A stretch of 39,058 bases of DNA from Candidatus Parcubacteria bacterium. GTDB taxonomy: Bacteria > Patescibacteriota > Minisyncoccia > Phycocordibacterales > Zambryskibacteraceae. Positions 1-9,280 of the stretch are shown piece by piece (position 1 is the stretch's first letter; each line of letters starts with the position of its first letter). The notes below the pieces were generated by a model, which saw nothing but the letters and a program-made list of their open reading frames with translations, was not told the origin of the DNA and made no database searches. The stretch covers positions 1 through 39,058 of the forward strand of contig JAIFWP010000002.1 in the NCBI GenBank assembly GCA_019661785.1, read 5' to 3'. The translations under genes were made by a program, and so were the position numbers.

Positions 1-1192
<1,192 letters not shown>

Positions 1193-1522
1193 AGGAAACT
1201 TATAAACCACATTGAGTTTTCTCTATGCACCGTCCAGATGCATAGAGACTGCTCTGTCCTGCTAAACGAAATCAATCATTTAGCATTTTCTTTTTGTCCT
1301 CAGAACCTACAATCAGTCCTGAGAACGCTTGCCCCACCTCCAGATGCGAAAAGACCCACTTAATGCGGTCTATCATCCGTGGTGGAATTGAATTGTTAAG
1401 GAACCCCTAGAATGCGAGACCCCCGCCTCTTTCGAAGCGGGGGTCGTAGACCCGGACGGCTCTACTGAGCCGTCTTTACCGCTTGAATTGGTTAGGTCGT
1501 ATAAACATATCTAGGTTTGCCT
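1193..1522 (-). promoter_or_regulatory. rRNA leader between the 23S promoter and the 23S 5' end
   Basis: This gene-free stretch is the expected 5' leader of the 23S transcript. It holds several hairpins: 1455-1474 (GACGGCTC/GAGCCGTC, loop TACT), 1418-1445 (GACCCCCGC/GCGGGGGTC), 1260-1285 (TGCTAAA/TTTAGCA) and 1221-1247 (CTCTATGCA/TGCATAGAG, 9 bp). On the minus strand, GGGTTCCTTAACAATT at 1391-1406 resembles the boxA antitermination sequence of rRNA leaders. No tRNA cloverleaf was found. The hairpins nearest the gene are probably RNase processing signals; that role is inferred. Confidence 0.6.
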
Positions 1523-1551
1523 ATTCTATAGGAACCGTTTTAGCCTGTCAA
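1523..1551 (-). promoter_or_regulatory. consensus promoter for the 23S rRNA gene
   Basis: On the minus strand, a perfect -35 TTGACA (1546-1551) is followed after 17 bp by TAGAAT (1523-1528), one mismatch from the -10 consensus. Transcription should start near 1516, about 320 nt before the 23S 5' end. Its position directly downstream of the purM-like gene's terminator shows that the 23S gene is transcribed on its own. Confidence 0.8.
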
Positions 1552-1587
1552 ATGGCTTAAACTAAGCCCTTCTGTGGGTATCCTGGG

Positions 1588-1619
1588 GACAAAAGAAGGC
1601 GCCCTTTTTAGGGGGCGCC
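1588..1619 (-). terminator. intrinsic terminator of the PurM-like gene
   Basis: GGCGCCC (1598-1604) pairs with GGGCGCC (1613-1619). On the minus strand the stem is followed by a T-rich tail, TTCTTTTG. It lies just past the PurM-like stop codon and upstream of the 23S promoter. Confidence 0.8.
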
Positions 1620-1636
1620 CTTAGCACTCGTCAGCT

Positions 1637-2749
1637 CTACCGGACCTGGAGCGATTCGGCTTCGAAGACGAGATTCTTCGGCCCGATGACGACTCGCTTT
1701 TGATCACTTACTTCGATGTGTCCGGCGTCGACTGCTTTGAAGGGGTGTCCCTTCTTTGCCAAGACTTCGGACACCTGCTCGACAGAGACGTCTGGCGATA
1801 CGAACAGAGCGAAACCTCCTCCCATGTTCAGATTACCGAACGCCTCTTCGTCGCTTACAGGACCGTGCTCCTGAATGAAATCGAAGATCAGCTGCTGCGA
1901 CGGCAGCCTTTCGATTACGTAGGTGAACGGCGTCTGGGCACGCATGAGCTTGCGCCAACCATGCCCGGTGATGTTCACCGCGTACTTGATTCGGAACTCA
2001 TCGAGACAATCCTCCACCGCCGCGGAGTAGATATGCGTCGGAGTGAGGAGAGCTTCGCCATACATGGTGCCGTCCGAGAGTTTCGTGAGATACCCTTCAG
2101 GCAGCTTCTCGGCGATCTGGCGCGCGAGCGTTAAGGCGTTGGCATGGATGCCCGAGCTCTCGAAGATGATAATGCGATCGCCTTCAGAGATGTCCAGTGC
2201 ATAGAGCGGATCCGTCGACATCGGCATCCCCACAGCAGAGCCCGAGATGAGAGACGCCTCGGGCATGATAATGCCCTTGAGAGTCGGTGTCTCGCCTGGC
2301 CCCCAGATGGCTCGAGCGATGTCGCACGCCCTGCCCCATCCTTCGATGAGATCGCGCACGCGCGGCTCATCTTTGAACCAATCCGAGCTTCCGACGGCGA
2401 GATGCATGGCAATGACGAGCGGCGCTATGCCGAGCGTCGCCATGTCGTTGACGATCATAGCCACAGAATCCTGGGCAATCTGGTCGTAGTAAGACTTGCC
2501 AGTGAGCTTGTACATCGCATCGGCGACGAGGCTCTTCGTGCCGAGACCTTCTTCAACCAACCCGTAGATTGGTCCATCCCGCCACCCGAAAAGGAAGGCG
2601 CTTTCTCCGCGGCTAGACTCGAACGAGGAAACATCGTATCGCCGCGCGTTGTCTGCCGTGAGCGCCGCGCGCTCTTGGCACATCCGCTTGAAGGGATCGA
2701 GCGCCTGATAGTCGACGCCTGTGCCCTTATACGTCATTCTTTCGGTCAT
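1637..2749 (-). CDS. PurM-like AIR synthase family protein
   Basis: The 370-residue protein has the layout of phosphoribosylformylglycinamidine cyclo-ligase, the ATP-dependent purine step that closes the imidazole ring to give AIR. Visible landmarks are YKGTGVDY at residues 7-14, the glycine-rich GLGTK at 68-72 (family DGVGTK), NDMATLGIAPL at 101-111 (family NDxxxxGAxPL), ITGHGW near 260-264 (family ITGGG) and a C-terminal NMGGGFALFV. Several signature positions differ: EEGLGTK instead of DGVGTK and GHG instead of GGG. It may therefore be a paralogue rather than a true PurM. The start is set by AGGAG six bases before ATG, one of the few clear Shine-Dalgarno sites in the window. No other purine-synthesis gene lies nearby. 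Confidence 0.8.
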   Translation of the reverse strand: MTERMTYKGTGVDYQALDPFKRMCQERAALTADNARRYDVSSFESSRGESAFLFGWRDGPIYGLVEEGLGTKSLVADAMYKLTGKSYYDQIAQDSVAMIVNDMATLGIAPLVIAMHLAVGSSDWFKDEPRVRDLIEGWGRACDIARAIWGPGETPTLKGIIMPEASLISGSAVGMPMSTDPLYALDISEGDRIIIFESSGIHANALTLARQIAEKLPEGYLTKLSDGTMYGEALLTPTHIYSAAVEDCLDEFRIKYAVNITGHGWRKLMRAQTPFTYVIERLPSQQLIFDFIQEHGPVSDEEAFGNLNMGGGFALFVSPDVSVEQVSEVLAKKGHPFKAVDAGHIEVSDQKRVVIGPKNLVFEAESLQVR

Positions 2750-2779
2750 GCGTTCTCCTGTTGAGGTTCAAATCTGACT

Positions 2780-3565
2780 CTACCCTACTCGACCGAAGGA
2801 AATTGTAAAGAGATATGCAAAGAAGTTTCTAACCTTATCCAATAAAGACACCTTCGTTGGTTCTGTAGGGAGCTCCGGCGTCGAAGTAGCAACCAGCTCA
2901 GCAGAGGTTGTCGTAGTGGCCACAGCTATCTCCTTCGCCTCGACTTTCTTAACCACTGAATTTTTTGCAGACTTAACTACAGATTTAACTGCCGCATTAG
3001 TTTTTGTTATAGGCATAGGAGCAGGAGATGGACTAGGAACTTGAGCGAGTCGGACTGGTGCTGGCGATAAGGTCGGTGCAGACTCCGGAGCAATAGCAGA
3101 TGCCTTAGGCACGCCGAATTCCTCAGCCACGAAGAGAGTGGACTTGCCTTGGTATATGCCGACGGCCATGCCTATGCCTGTCTCTGTATAGCGCGAGTCC
3201 ATGATGATGGCCTTGTGGGCAGGAGACTGCATCCAAGCCTCGATGATGGCGGTGTCGCTCTCAGTATTAGTATTCATTGCCAATATCTCCCCTGCCCAGC
3301 TCCAGTCGTAACCAACCTTGGCATACCAAGACCATGGGTCCTTGCCGTCAGGCCCAATATGCTCAAAGTAACCCTGGGATAGCATATCGTCCGCCTTCAT
3401 CTGCGCGGCCTGCGAGAGTTTAGTATTCATCGTCACAGCCGAGAGCCCTGCTTTAGCTCTCTCTATGTTTATAAGATTCAATATCGAAGATGAGCTCACG
3501 GCCGCATGAGCTGGCACTAGAGGGAGAAAGAGAAGAGCCATAGAAAGGTACTTAAATTTCTGCAT
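2780..3565 (-). CDS. secreted CAP-domain (SCP/PR1-like) protein
   Basis: A 261-residue exported protein. Residues 1-22 form a signal peptide ending in AHA. A CAP domain spans about 27-150, with GYFEHIGPDGKDPW, the AGEILAM strand and AWMQSPAHKAIIMDSRYTETGIG-type motifs (split here across the helix and strand that hold the family's conserved His and Glu). A Pro/Ala/Thr/Lys-rich linker follows, then a hydrophobic C-terminal segment (FFAYLFTISFG) that could anchor it. Bacterial CAP proteins are extracytoplasmic; their biochemical role is mostly unknown. A second CAP protein lies at 6681-7172. There is no convincing Shine-Dalgarno sequence. It is 30 bp upstream of the PurM-like gene. Confidence 0.88.
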   Translation of the reverse strand: MQKFKYLSMALLFLPLVPAHAAVSSSSILNLINIERAKAGLSAVTMNTKLSQAAQMKADDMLSQGYFEHIGPDGKDPWSWYAKVGYDWSWAGEILAMNTNTESDTAIIEAWMQSPAHKAIIMDSRYTETGIGMAVGIYQGKSTLFVAEEFGVPKASAIAPESAPTLSPAPVRLAQVPSPSPAPMPITKTNAAVKSVVKSAKNSVVKKVEAKEIAVATTTTSAELVATSTPELPTEPTKVSLLDKVRNFFAYLFTISFGRVG

Positions 3566-3610
3566 CCGAGTATTCTACCCGCCTCATTTATGCAAGCAAG
3601 CACAGCAATA

Positions 3611-3630
3611 AACCCGCCATGCGGCGGGTT
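3611..3630 (-). terminator. intrinsic terminator of the Ig/PG-binding protein gene
   Basis: AACCCGCC (3611-3618) pairs perfectly with GGCGGGTT (3623-3630) across an ATGC loop. On the minus strand it is followed by TTTATTG. It sits 27 bp past the stop codon of the gene at 3657-5189. Confidence 0.8.
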
Positions 3631-3656
3631 TATTTGTCCTCTACTAAGGTTGAATC

Positions 3657-5189
3657 TTAGCGTGAGGCGAGGATTGAGGCATTGAGAGCCGCTAGGGTCT
3701 TCACTCCGACATTACCTGTCTGAGTTATACCGTGTGCTCTCTGGTAAGCCATGACCGCTGCCCTAGTGAGAGGGCCGAACTGTCCTGTGATAGGACCGTT
3801 GTAGAAGCCGAGTTCCTTGAGAAGAGTCTGGAGCTCAGTCACTTCTATTCCTCGAAGGCCTTGCGACATGAGAGTCATGAAGGTGAAGGTGCCACCGGTG
3901 TTCGGTATACCTACTCGTAGTCGGAGCGGGCTGTCGTCGATGACGATGCCGGCGAGAACGTAGGCCACGGCCGAGTTAGGGTTAGCAACCTGTCCGGCAT
4001 TCACAAGACCAGTAGCCCCGCTGTTGCTACCCGATGAGCTGCCGCCGCCAGTGTTGCTTCCGCCCGTGCTGCCGCCCTGCGCTACCACCTCAACATTTCT
4101 AGTCGTCGAGGCAGTGTTGCCTGCACAGTCAGTGGCCGTGTAAGTAAGGGTGTAGGTACCCAGTGTCGATGTATCGACGTGACCAGTAGTAACTACCGTA
4201 GTCGAGGCGCCAAGGTTGTCTGTAGCACTAGCACCCGGGTCAACGAAGTTGGTGCTCTGGAAGGCCGAGGTGTAGTTAGGCTGGTTGACTGTGATGACCG
4301 GGGCCGTGTTGTCGAAGACAGCATTTACTGTCGTTGAAGCCACTACATTGCTGCTAGCATCGAGCATCTCGATGACGAGAGGGGTTGAAGCGTTGGCGTT
4401 CAAGCCGACTGTCGTTGTGAAGTGTCCTGCACCATTAGCAGTAGTCGTAGCTGTGCTCGTGCCGCCCAAGATGCGGATGTCTGCGTTAGCATCTGACGTA
4501 CCGCTAATGGTTACTGGCGAGACTGCAGTACAGAACTGGCCAAGGCTGACCGTCGGATTGGTAATGGTTACCGGTAGAGTAGTCGTAGCTGTCGTAGTGG
4601 TACCTGTAACTTGGCTTACGATAACGTCGAAGGTGGTCGAAGCTGAGTTACCCGACTCGTCGCTTGCCGTACAGTTCACTGTAGTCGTGCCGAGAGTGAA
4701 GAGGCTTCCAGAGACTGGAGCACAAGTCACTGTGACACTCGACGACATGTCGTCAGTCACTGCTGGATCGGCAAAGGATACATGCGTACCCGCGCTCGAC
4801 GTAGTCGTAGCAGTGATGTCAGTTGTCGTGCCGAAAACCGGAGTGGTGTTGTCGAAGGTGATGTCTACAGTAGCGGCTGCGCTCGTCGAGCCCATGCCAT
4901 CATCCGCCGTAATGCTCAAGTGGTTCACCGAGCTAGGCGTGAGACCGACCGTTGCGGTCCAGCTGCCCGAGCCATTTGTGCTGGCTGTCGAGGTCGACGC
5001 GCCGCCAACTATGGTGATAGTTGTGCTTGCATCAGCTGTACCAGACACTGTCACTGGGGTAGAGCTTGCGAATTGAGGATAGTTCGTCACTGTCGGCGTA
5101 GTCAGAGCCGCGAAGGCCGAACTGGTGAGGAAGAAGCTCCCGAGCAGAAGCGCAAGCCACTTCTGCCTCTTTAAGCTGTTAATTGTCAT
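3657..5189 (-). CDS. secreted Ig/HYR-domain protein with C-terminal peptidoglycan-binding domain
   Basis: A 510-residue exported protein. Residues 1-28 are a signal peptide (LALLLGSFFLTSSAFA). Several Ig-like beta-sandwich modules rich in Thr/Ser follow: a first module with VTVSGTADASTTITI, an HYR-like module with VTCAPVSGSLFTLGTTTV and CTASDESGNSAST, a second module with VTISGTSDANADI, and a DUF5011-like module with TYTLTYTATDCAGNTAST. A Gly/Ser linker leads to a PG_binding_1 domain at the C-terminus (ELQTLLKELGFYNGPITG, GPLTRAAVMAYQRAHGI). It probably sits in the cell envelope bound to the wall. AAGGA lies upstream of ATG. Confidence 0.87.
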   Translation of the reverse strand: MTINSLKRQKWLALLLGSFFLTSSAFAALTTPTVTNYPQFASSTPVTVSGTADASTTITIVGGASTSTASTNGSGSWTATVGLTPSSVNHLSITADDGMGSTSAAATVDITFDNTTPVFGTTTDITATTTSSAGTHVSFADPAVTDDMSSSVTVTCAPVSGSLFTLGTTTVNCTASDESGNSASTTFDVIVSQVTGTTTTATTTLPVTITNPTVSLGQFCTAVSPVTISGTSDANADIRILGGTSTATTTANGAGHFTTTVGLNANASTPLVIEMLDASSNVVASTTVNAVFDNTAPVITVNQPNYTSAFQSTNFVDPGASATDNLGASTTVVTTGHVDTSTLGTYTLTYTATDCAGNTASTTRNVEVVAQGGSTGGSNTGGGSSSGSNSGATGLVNAGQVANPNSAVAYVLAGIVIDDSPLRLRVGIPNTGGTFTFMTLMSQGLRGIEVTELQTLLKELGFYNGPITGQFGPLTRAAVMAYQRAHGITQTGNVGVKTLAALNASILASR

Positions 5190-5197
5190 TGTTTTTC

Positions 5198-5227
5198 CTT
5201 ATAAGCTGGTAAGTCTGCCCGAGTCAA
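5198..5227 (-). promoter_or_regulatory. candidate promoter of the Ig/PG-binding protein gene
   Basis: On the minus strand, TTGACT (5222-5227) is separated by 18 bp from TATAAG (5198-5203). Transcription would start near 5191, two bases before the ATG at 5189, so the mRNA would be essentially leaderless and the apparent AAGGA would not be transcribed. Confidence 0.5.
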
Positions 5228-5279
5228 ATAATCATGGGCATAATGCCAGAGACGGTATGGAACAGACCTCCTTAACGGC

Positions 5280-6650
5280 TCACCTTAAACCAAAGAAGTG
5301 CTTCATAGTAGAGAGCCACTCATGACTATTACTCGTCGGCAAAGACTCGCCTGCAGCAGCTGTTTGTAAACGATTATCAGTAGATGAACCAATCGATGCT
5401 ATAGAGGCCGAGCTAGGCCCGGAGAGCATGTCACTCAAGACCTTCTCCGCATGAGATAGTTGCATGGTGAGATCATCAATCTGTTTTTGTTTATCAGGAT
5501 TCATGCCTATGGCTGGTATTACTTGTGGCTCTCTAGCCGAGGCCAGGCTAGCGTTTATATTTAAGGATTCGTCCTTCTTCATAAGAGCGATGCTGTCTTG
5601 ATTTGCCGGATATAATTTTGTCACTCCTCCAGGAAACGTGACTGTCTCCCCAGGACCGATAATGGTATCCAGTGGAAATTCAAAATAGCCTTTGAGCGAG
5701 GCCAAATGCCAACCATATAAATTCACCTCGTATTTAGATTTATTGGTTATAGAAACATGGCTCGGCGTCACTTCAGTAATGAACACCTCCGGCTCCACCA
5801 CATTTACCGTTACCCTAGACACAGCAACACTGCCCATGAGTTCGGAATTTAGCACTACTATATACCGGCCGGGGAAACCATATATATGCTGAGGATCTCG
5901 CCCAGTAGCTGTACTGCCATCACCGAAATTCCAGAAATATGTGGAGTTGGGGTCATTGGTATTTGTAGTAGCCTTGAAGGCGAGCGGTAGCCCGACAAAT
6001 CCCAACCTATTACGCCCAGCGCTCACCTTGTAAGACGCCCCGGGTTCAAAGTTCGATATAGGCACAAAACTATAATGCGAGGAGACTATGGCTGGCGTTG
6101 CTTGTGTCGATGTATCAGCGCTCTCAGTGGTAGTAGCCGTAGTGGTCGAGGCGGTGCCAGAGCCAGCATCAATTGGCGGCGCAGGCGGGGCAGTGTTCAC
6201 TCCGCCAGGGGTAGGCAAGGCCGCAACCCAAGTGCCATCGACTTGCTTCTGTAGAGAATTGCCACTAGTGACCACCCCGTCAGAAAATGTCGTCGTATCT
6301 ATGACAGAAGTACCTTTCTTCAGCACAATAGTATCCCCAGTAGTCTTTATGCCAAGAGAGGCTTTATAAAGATATGTAGCAGACACTGCGGAGGTATTGC
6401 TCGAGATGACAAGGACTCCGTAGTCATGCGCGGGTATTAACCCGCCAGAGACGGCCGTAATGCCGTGACCATTTACTGAGGCGCCAGAATCCAGAATCTT
6501 GTACAAGGCCAAGTCGAGCACCGCATCAGTATTATTATAAATCTCCACCCACTGTTTGCTCGTAGGAGAGTAGGATATCTCGTTTATCACCTGCGCCTCA
6601 GCCCTAGATAAGGCAAGAAGGGTGAGGACGGCGAAAAAGATATATCGCAT
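5280..6650 (-). CDS. secreted lamin-tail/PKD domain protein
   Basis: A 456-residue exported protein with a signal peptide at residues 1-19 (ending AEA). A lamin-tail (LTD) domain follows at about 20-150 (INEISYSP, KQWVEIYNNTDAVLDLALY, LQKQVDGTW), then a Thr/Ala linker. A PKD domain at about 215-285 shows YFWNFGDGSTATGRDPQHIY and PGRYIVVLN. A second LTD-like fold follows (VFITEVTPSHVSITNKSKYEV, LYGWHLASLKGYFEFP), and a coiled-coil stretch (QKQIDDLTMQLSHAEKVL) precedes a low-complexity tail. LTD and PKD modules are common in extracellular proteins of this group; function is unknown. No Shine-Dalgarno is present, and TATAAT at 6657-6662 lies six bases before ATG. Confidence 0.87.
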   Translation of the reverse strand: MRYIFFAVLTLLALSRAEAQVINEISYSPTSKQWVEIYNNTDAVLDLALYKILDSGASVNGHGITAVSGGLIPAHDYGVLVISSNTSAVSATYLYKASLGIKTTGDTIVLKKGTSVIDTTTFSDGVVTSGNSLQKQVDGTWVAALPTPGGVNTAPPAPPIDAGSGTASTTTATTTESADTSTQATPAIVSSHYSFVPISNFEPGASYKVSAGRNRLGFVGLPLAFKATTNTNDPNSTYFWNFGDGSTATGRDPQHIYGFPGRYIVVLNSELMGSVAVSRVTVNVVEPEVFITEVTPSHVSITNKSKYEVNLYGWHLASLKGYFEFPLDTIIGPGETVTFPGGVTKLYPANQDSIALMKKDESLNINASLASAREPQVIPAIGMNPDKQKQIDDLTMQLSHAEKVLSDMLSGPSSASIASIGSSTDNRLQTAAAGESLPTSNSHEWLSTMKHFFGLR

Positions 6651-6656
6651 CGTCTA

Positions 6657-6662
6657 ATTATA
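6657..6662 (-). promoter_or_regulatory. -10 box abutting the LTD/PKD gene start
   Basis: A perfect TATAAT on the minus strand ends six bases before the ATG at 6650, so the predicted start of transcription falls on the start codon itself. No good -35 box is visible. Confidence 0.55.
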
Positions 6663-6680
6663 CCTATATAAAGCAGACCG

Positions 6681-7172
6681 CTATTTAGCCGGGTTGGCAA
6701 ACATCTGGACAACAAAAGTGGCTTGTCTGCCGTTGTAGATACCAGTAGCTGTCCCTATGCCGATCTCCGTGTATTGAGGGCGCAAGATATTGAACCTATG
6801 TGTCGGAGACGCAAGCCAGGCATTAACCACCCTGTCTGAGTCCTCGAAGTTCACGGCCAAGTTCTCCCCTGCATACTCATACCTGTACCCTGCTCTAGAG
6901 ATCCACTGCCATGGCAATGTGCCATCTGGACTCACATGGGAGAAGTAGCCCTTGGTTGCCATATCATTGGCCTTGGCCTGAGCAGCTTTGTCTAAGAGAG
7001 CATTACCTGTGAGACTCGCCTCATTGTTGACTCTACGCGCATCGTTAGTGAGCGCGGCTACGACTGCTGGGAGGACAGCTGCCAAGTCCATATCGAACTT
7101 CGATAAGACAACAACCTTGATCAGTCCTCCGGCCAAAACTATGAGGATTAACGCGAGACCCAGCTTCTTCAT
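6681..7172 (-). CDS. secreted CAP-domain protein (second copy)
   Basis: A 163-residue protein with an N-terminal hydrophobic signal or anchor segment (LGLALILIVLAGGLIKVVVL, residues 4-23) and one CAP domain filling the rest. Motifs are AQAKANDMATKGYFSHVSPD, YEYAGENLAVNF, AWLASPTHRFNIL and YTEIGIGTATG. It is a shorter paralogue of the protein at 2780-3565 and lacks its linker and C-terminal hydrophobic tail. On the minus strand TAATAT at 7179-7184 lies six bases before ATG, again a possible leaderless start. It has 34-nt and 30-nt gaps to its neighbours in the surface locus. Confidence 0.9.
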   Translation of the reverse strand: MKKLGLALILIVLAGGLIKVVVLSKFDMDLAAVLPAVVAALTNDARRVNNEASLTGNALLDKAAQAKANDMATKGYFSHVSPDGTLPWQWISRAGYRYEYAGENLAVNFEDSDRVVNAWLASPTHRFNILRPQYTEIGIGTATGIYNGRQATFVVQMFANPAK

Positions 7173-7206
7173 CTCTCTATATTACCCTGACTAACCTCAG
7201 TTTGTC

Positions 7207-9081
7207 TTAGTAGACGCCCGCAGCTATGACATTAGCAAGCTGTGCCTGGAGCATCGAGATGAGCTGCTTTATAAGCGAAGCTAGCTGGGTCTTCACAGCT
7301 ATAACCTGTGGCGAGTCTATGTTTGTACCCTCTGGACCAACGAATGCACCCAAGACTTGTCCGGGATTCACGCTAGCTGAGGCGCCACCTCCAATGCTTG
7401 CCAAGTTAGCCGCTCTTCGCGCTGGGCTAGATGATGGAGGCTGTGAACTGCCACCTGAGACGACTGGCGTAGGAGCTTGGGTGTAGGTTACGAATGTAGT
7501 GAAGTGCTTAGTCCAGACGACGAGGTCTGCGCCAACATCTGAGATTTTGCAGTCTTCTCCGGGATTAAGCTGCCCATCAACAGTTGTTTGGTCATCTGCA
7601 TTACACGATTCTACAATTGGAGAGAATCCCCCGCGTATCCAGCCCACCAATTTTCCAGCTTGACCTGGAAATACAAGTCGTGCCGCCTTATCGAGCGTGA
7701 GCGCGACATCGCCAGCTCCAACTTCGATTGCCATAGAGACTGAGGCCGTATTACCAGCGTCCGGAGTCACGGTTACAGTCGATATGCTTACAACTTGAGG
7801 AAGGTCCAGGACTCCATCCCAGTCTGATGGTCCTGACACTACGGTATTCTGAGGAATATCCACTTCGACAGTACCAGCATCAGTTGTAACCGTCTCCGAA
7901 ACCGGGGTGGACAAGGAGCTGGTGACTTCAGATCCAGTAGTGGATACAGAACAGTTGCTGCTAGTACACCATGGGCTGAAACTGACTAAGCCTGAGTGTG
8001 TAGCTGCTATGGAAGTGGAGTCTACCGTTCCCCAGTAATTATTCGCGGCATTAACATCCGATGTAGTAAAGTTGTTCAGATTTACCGCATTATCATTTAT
8101 GTTGTTGTGACTTACTACTACTCCGGTCGGGCCGCTAGTATTAGCTGCTTGTCCAAATCTGATAGCCGTCTGATTACCTGTGATAACATTGCCAGTAAGT
8201 GAAACTCCTGCAAGCGTTGCCGAGGAAGCAGCGTTCGCCTTCATGCTTATCCCTGCCCCGTTTGTAGAATTGTTAATCGTAGAATTCTCCAAAGCAATAG
8301 TCTGGTATGCTCCAAATCCAAGACTTGTGCCGAAACCATAATCACTGGCTCCTGTCCCGCTATGATCGACAGTAATCCCGCTAAAGATGGCGTGGTCGGC
8401 CTTCTCCAGATAAACACCTCTTGATGTGTTGTTGTTGAATGTCGTGCCTGTGACAGAGATATTAGTGAATCCAGTCTGGTTTGTTGTAATCGCTATATTA
8501 GCTGCGGTGTATAAGCCATAGGCATTATTATCGAATGAACCACCAGATATTGTAAGTCCATTTACCGATCCTGTGGTTGATACTCGAAACCCCACGCTGT
8601 TATTTGTCAGAGCAACATTTGTGAGCACGAGATCAGTCAGAACTGCACTGTTGTGAATTTCAATGCCATTTCCGGTGTTATTTGCCGAAACGACATTATC
8701 GAGCTTAAGGTAGGAAACCGGAGAATTGATATATACACCGTCCGTCGAATTCTGAACACGGAGATTTTTCACTACAACGCGATCAAGTGAACTAGAGCCG
8801 CTTGCATCAATCGTAATCCCCGTTCCGCTTCCACCTTGTATAATCGTGCTGGATAAAGGATCGCTGCCGTTACCTGCGCCTTGCAAAGTCAACTTTTTGT
8901 CGATAATAAGATTCTCTGTGTATGTACCCGCAGCAACGGTGATAGTGTCGCCTGGTGCTGATGCTGTAATGGCAGCCTGGATAGTCGACTGATCGGCCGG
9001 AACATTAATAATCGCCGCATTGGCAGTCAGAACGAAGCCGAACAGGCCGGCGACAGTTCCCACACTTAGTAATCTCTTCAT
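7207..9081 (-). CDS. secreted right-handed beta-helix repeat protein
   Basis: A 624-residue exported protein. The signal peptide is residues 1-22 (VAGLFGFVLTANA). Residues about 25-370 form a pectin-lyase-like parallel beta-helix: ADQSTIQAAITASAPGDTITVAAG is the usual opening, and many rungs rich in N, G, T and V follow (SVTGTTFNNNTSRGVYLE, ISGGSFDNNAYGLY), ending near NAANNYWGT. A middle beta region follows. The C-terminal part has a Pro/Ser linker, PGQVLGAF and an amphipathic helix (KTQLASLIKQLISMLQAQL) resembling the N-terminal helix of the neighbouring S-layer-like protein. Such helices often bind polysaccharide, but no catalytic residues could be assigned. Confidence 0.85.
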   Translation of the reverse strand: MKRLLSVGTVAGLFGFVLTANAAIINVPADQSTIQAAITASAPGDTITVAAGTYTENLIIDKKLTLQGAGNGSDPLSSTIIQGGSGTGITIDASGSSSLDRVVVKNLRVQNSTDGVYINSPVSYLKLDNVVSANNTGNGIEIHNSAVLTDLVLTNVALTNNSVGFRVSTTGSVNGLTISGGSFDNNAYGLYTAANIAITTNQTGFTNISVTGTTFNNNTSRGVYLEKADHAIFSGITVDHSGTGASDYGFGTSLGFGAYQTIALENSTINNSTNGAGISMKANAASSATLAGVSLTGNVITGNQTAIRFGQAANTSGPTGVVVSHNNINDNAVNLNNFTTSDVNAANNYWGTVDSTSIAATHSGLVSFSPWCTSSNCSVSTTGSEVTSSLSTPVSETVTTDAGTVEVDIPQNTVVSGPSDWDGVLDLPQVVSISTVTVTPDAGNTASVSMAIEVGAGDVALTLDKAARLVFPGQAGKLVGWIRGGFSPIVESCNADDQTTVDGQLNPGEDCKISDVGADLVVWTKHFTTFVTYTQAPTPVVSGGSSQPPSSSPARRAANLASIGGGASASVNPGQVLGAFVGPEGTNIDSPQVIAVKTQLASLIKQLISMLQAQLANVIAAGVY

Positions 9082-9215
9082 TATTTTATGGCTAATTTAT
9101 TGGTTAAAAGTTGACACAGCACACATAGCCCCTTGACCCTACGCTTGTGCCTAGTCCATGTCAACAATGCAATTGGGTAAAAGCTGTTCACATCCTGTGG
9201 ACAATGTGGACAAAC

Positions 9216-9242
9216 AAAAACCGCCTGTATGGGGCGGTTTTT
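9216..9242 (-). terminator. intrinsic terminator of the S-layer-like gene
   Basis: AAAAACCGCC (9216-9225) pairs with GGCGGTTTTT (9233-9242). On the minus strand the T-run continues as TTTTTGTTTG. It lies about 40 bp past the stop codon of the gene at 9281-11239 and separates it from the beta-helix gene. Confidence 0.85.
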
Positions 9243-9280
9243 GCATTCCTAGTTAAGCTAGGTCTTTAGTAATCCCTAGA

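Noticed and set aside
1193-1636. tRNA-Ile or tRNA-Ala in an rRNA spacer
   Set aside because: No cloverleaf or T-loop consensus is present, and the stretch is explained by the 23S promoter, leader hairpins and a terminator.
2144-2764. 206-codon open frame antisense to the PurM-like gene
   Set aside because: It is Arg/His-rich and domain-free, opposite a gene with clear family motifs and a Shine-Dalgarno.
4081-5060. CRISPR-like or tandem array suggested by repeated GTAGTCGTA-type words
   Set aside because: The words are Thr codons in the repeated Ig modules. There is no regular repeat-spacer spacing.
4285-5076. 263-codon open frame antisense to the Ig/HYR protein gene
   Set aside because: It is a Val/Pro/Ala-rich mirror of the Thr/Ser repeats on the other strand and has no start signal. 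The sense frame has a signal peptide and domains.
9109-9164. GTTGACA/TGTCAAC inverted ends around 42 bp upstream of the beta-helix gene
   Set aside because: Only seven matched bases with no paired -10 box in a useful position; probably chance, although it includes a TTGACA with a weak TAGGGT 17 bp away.
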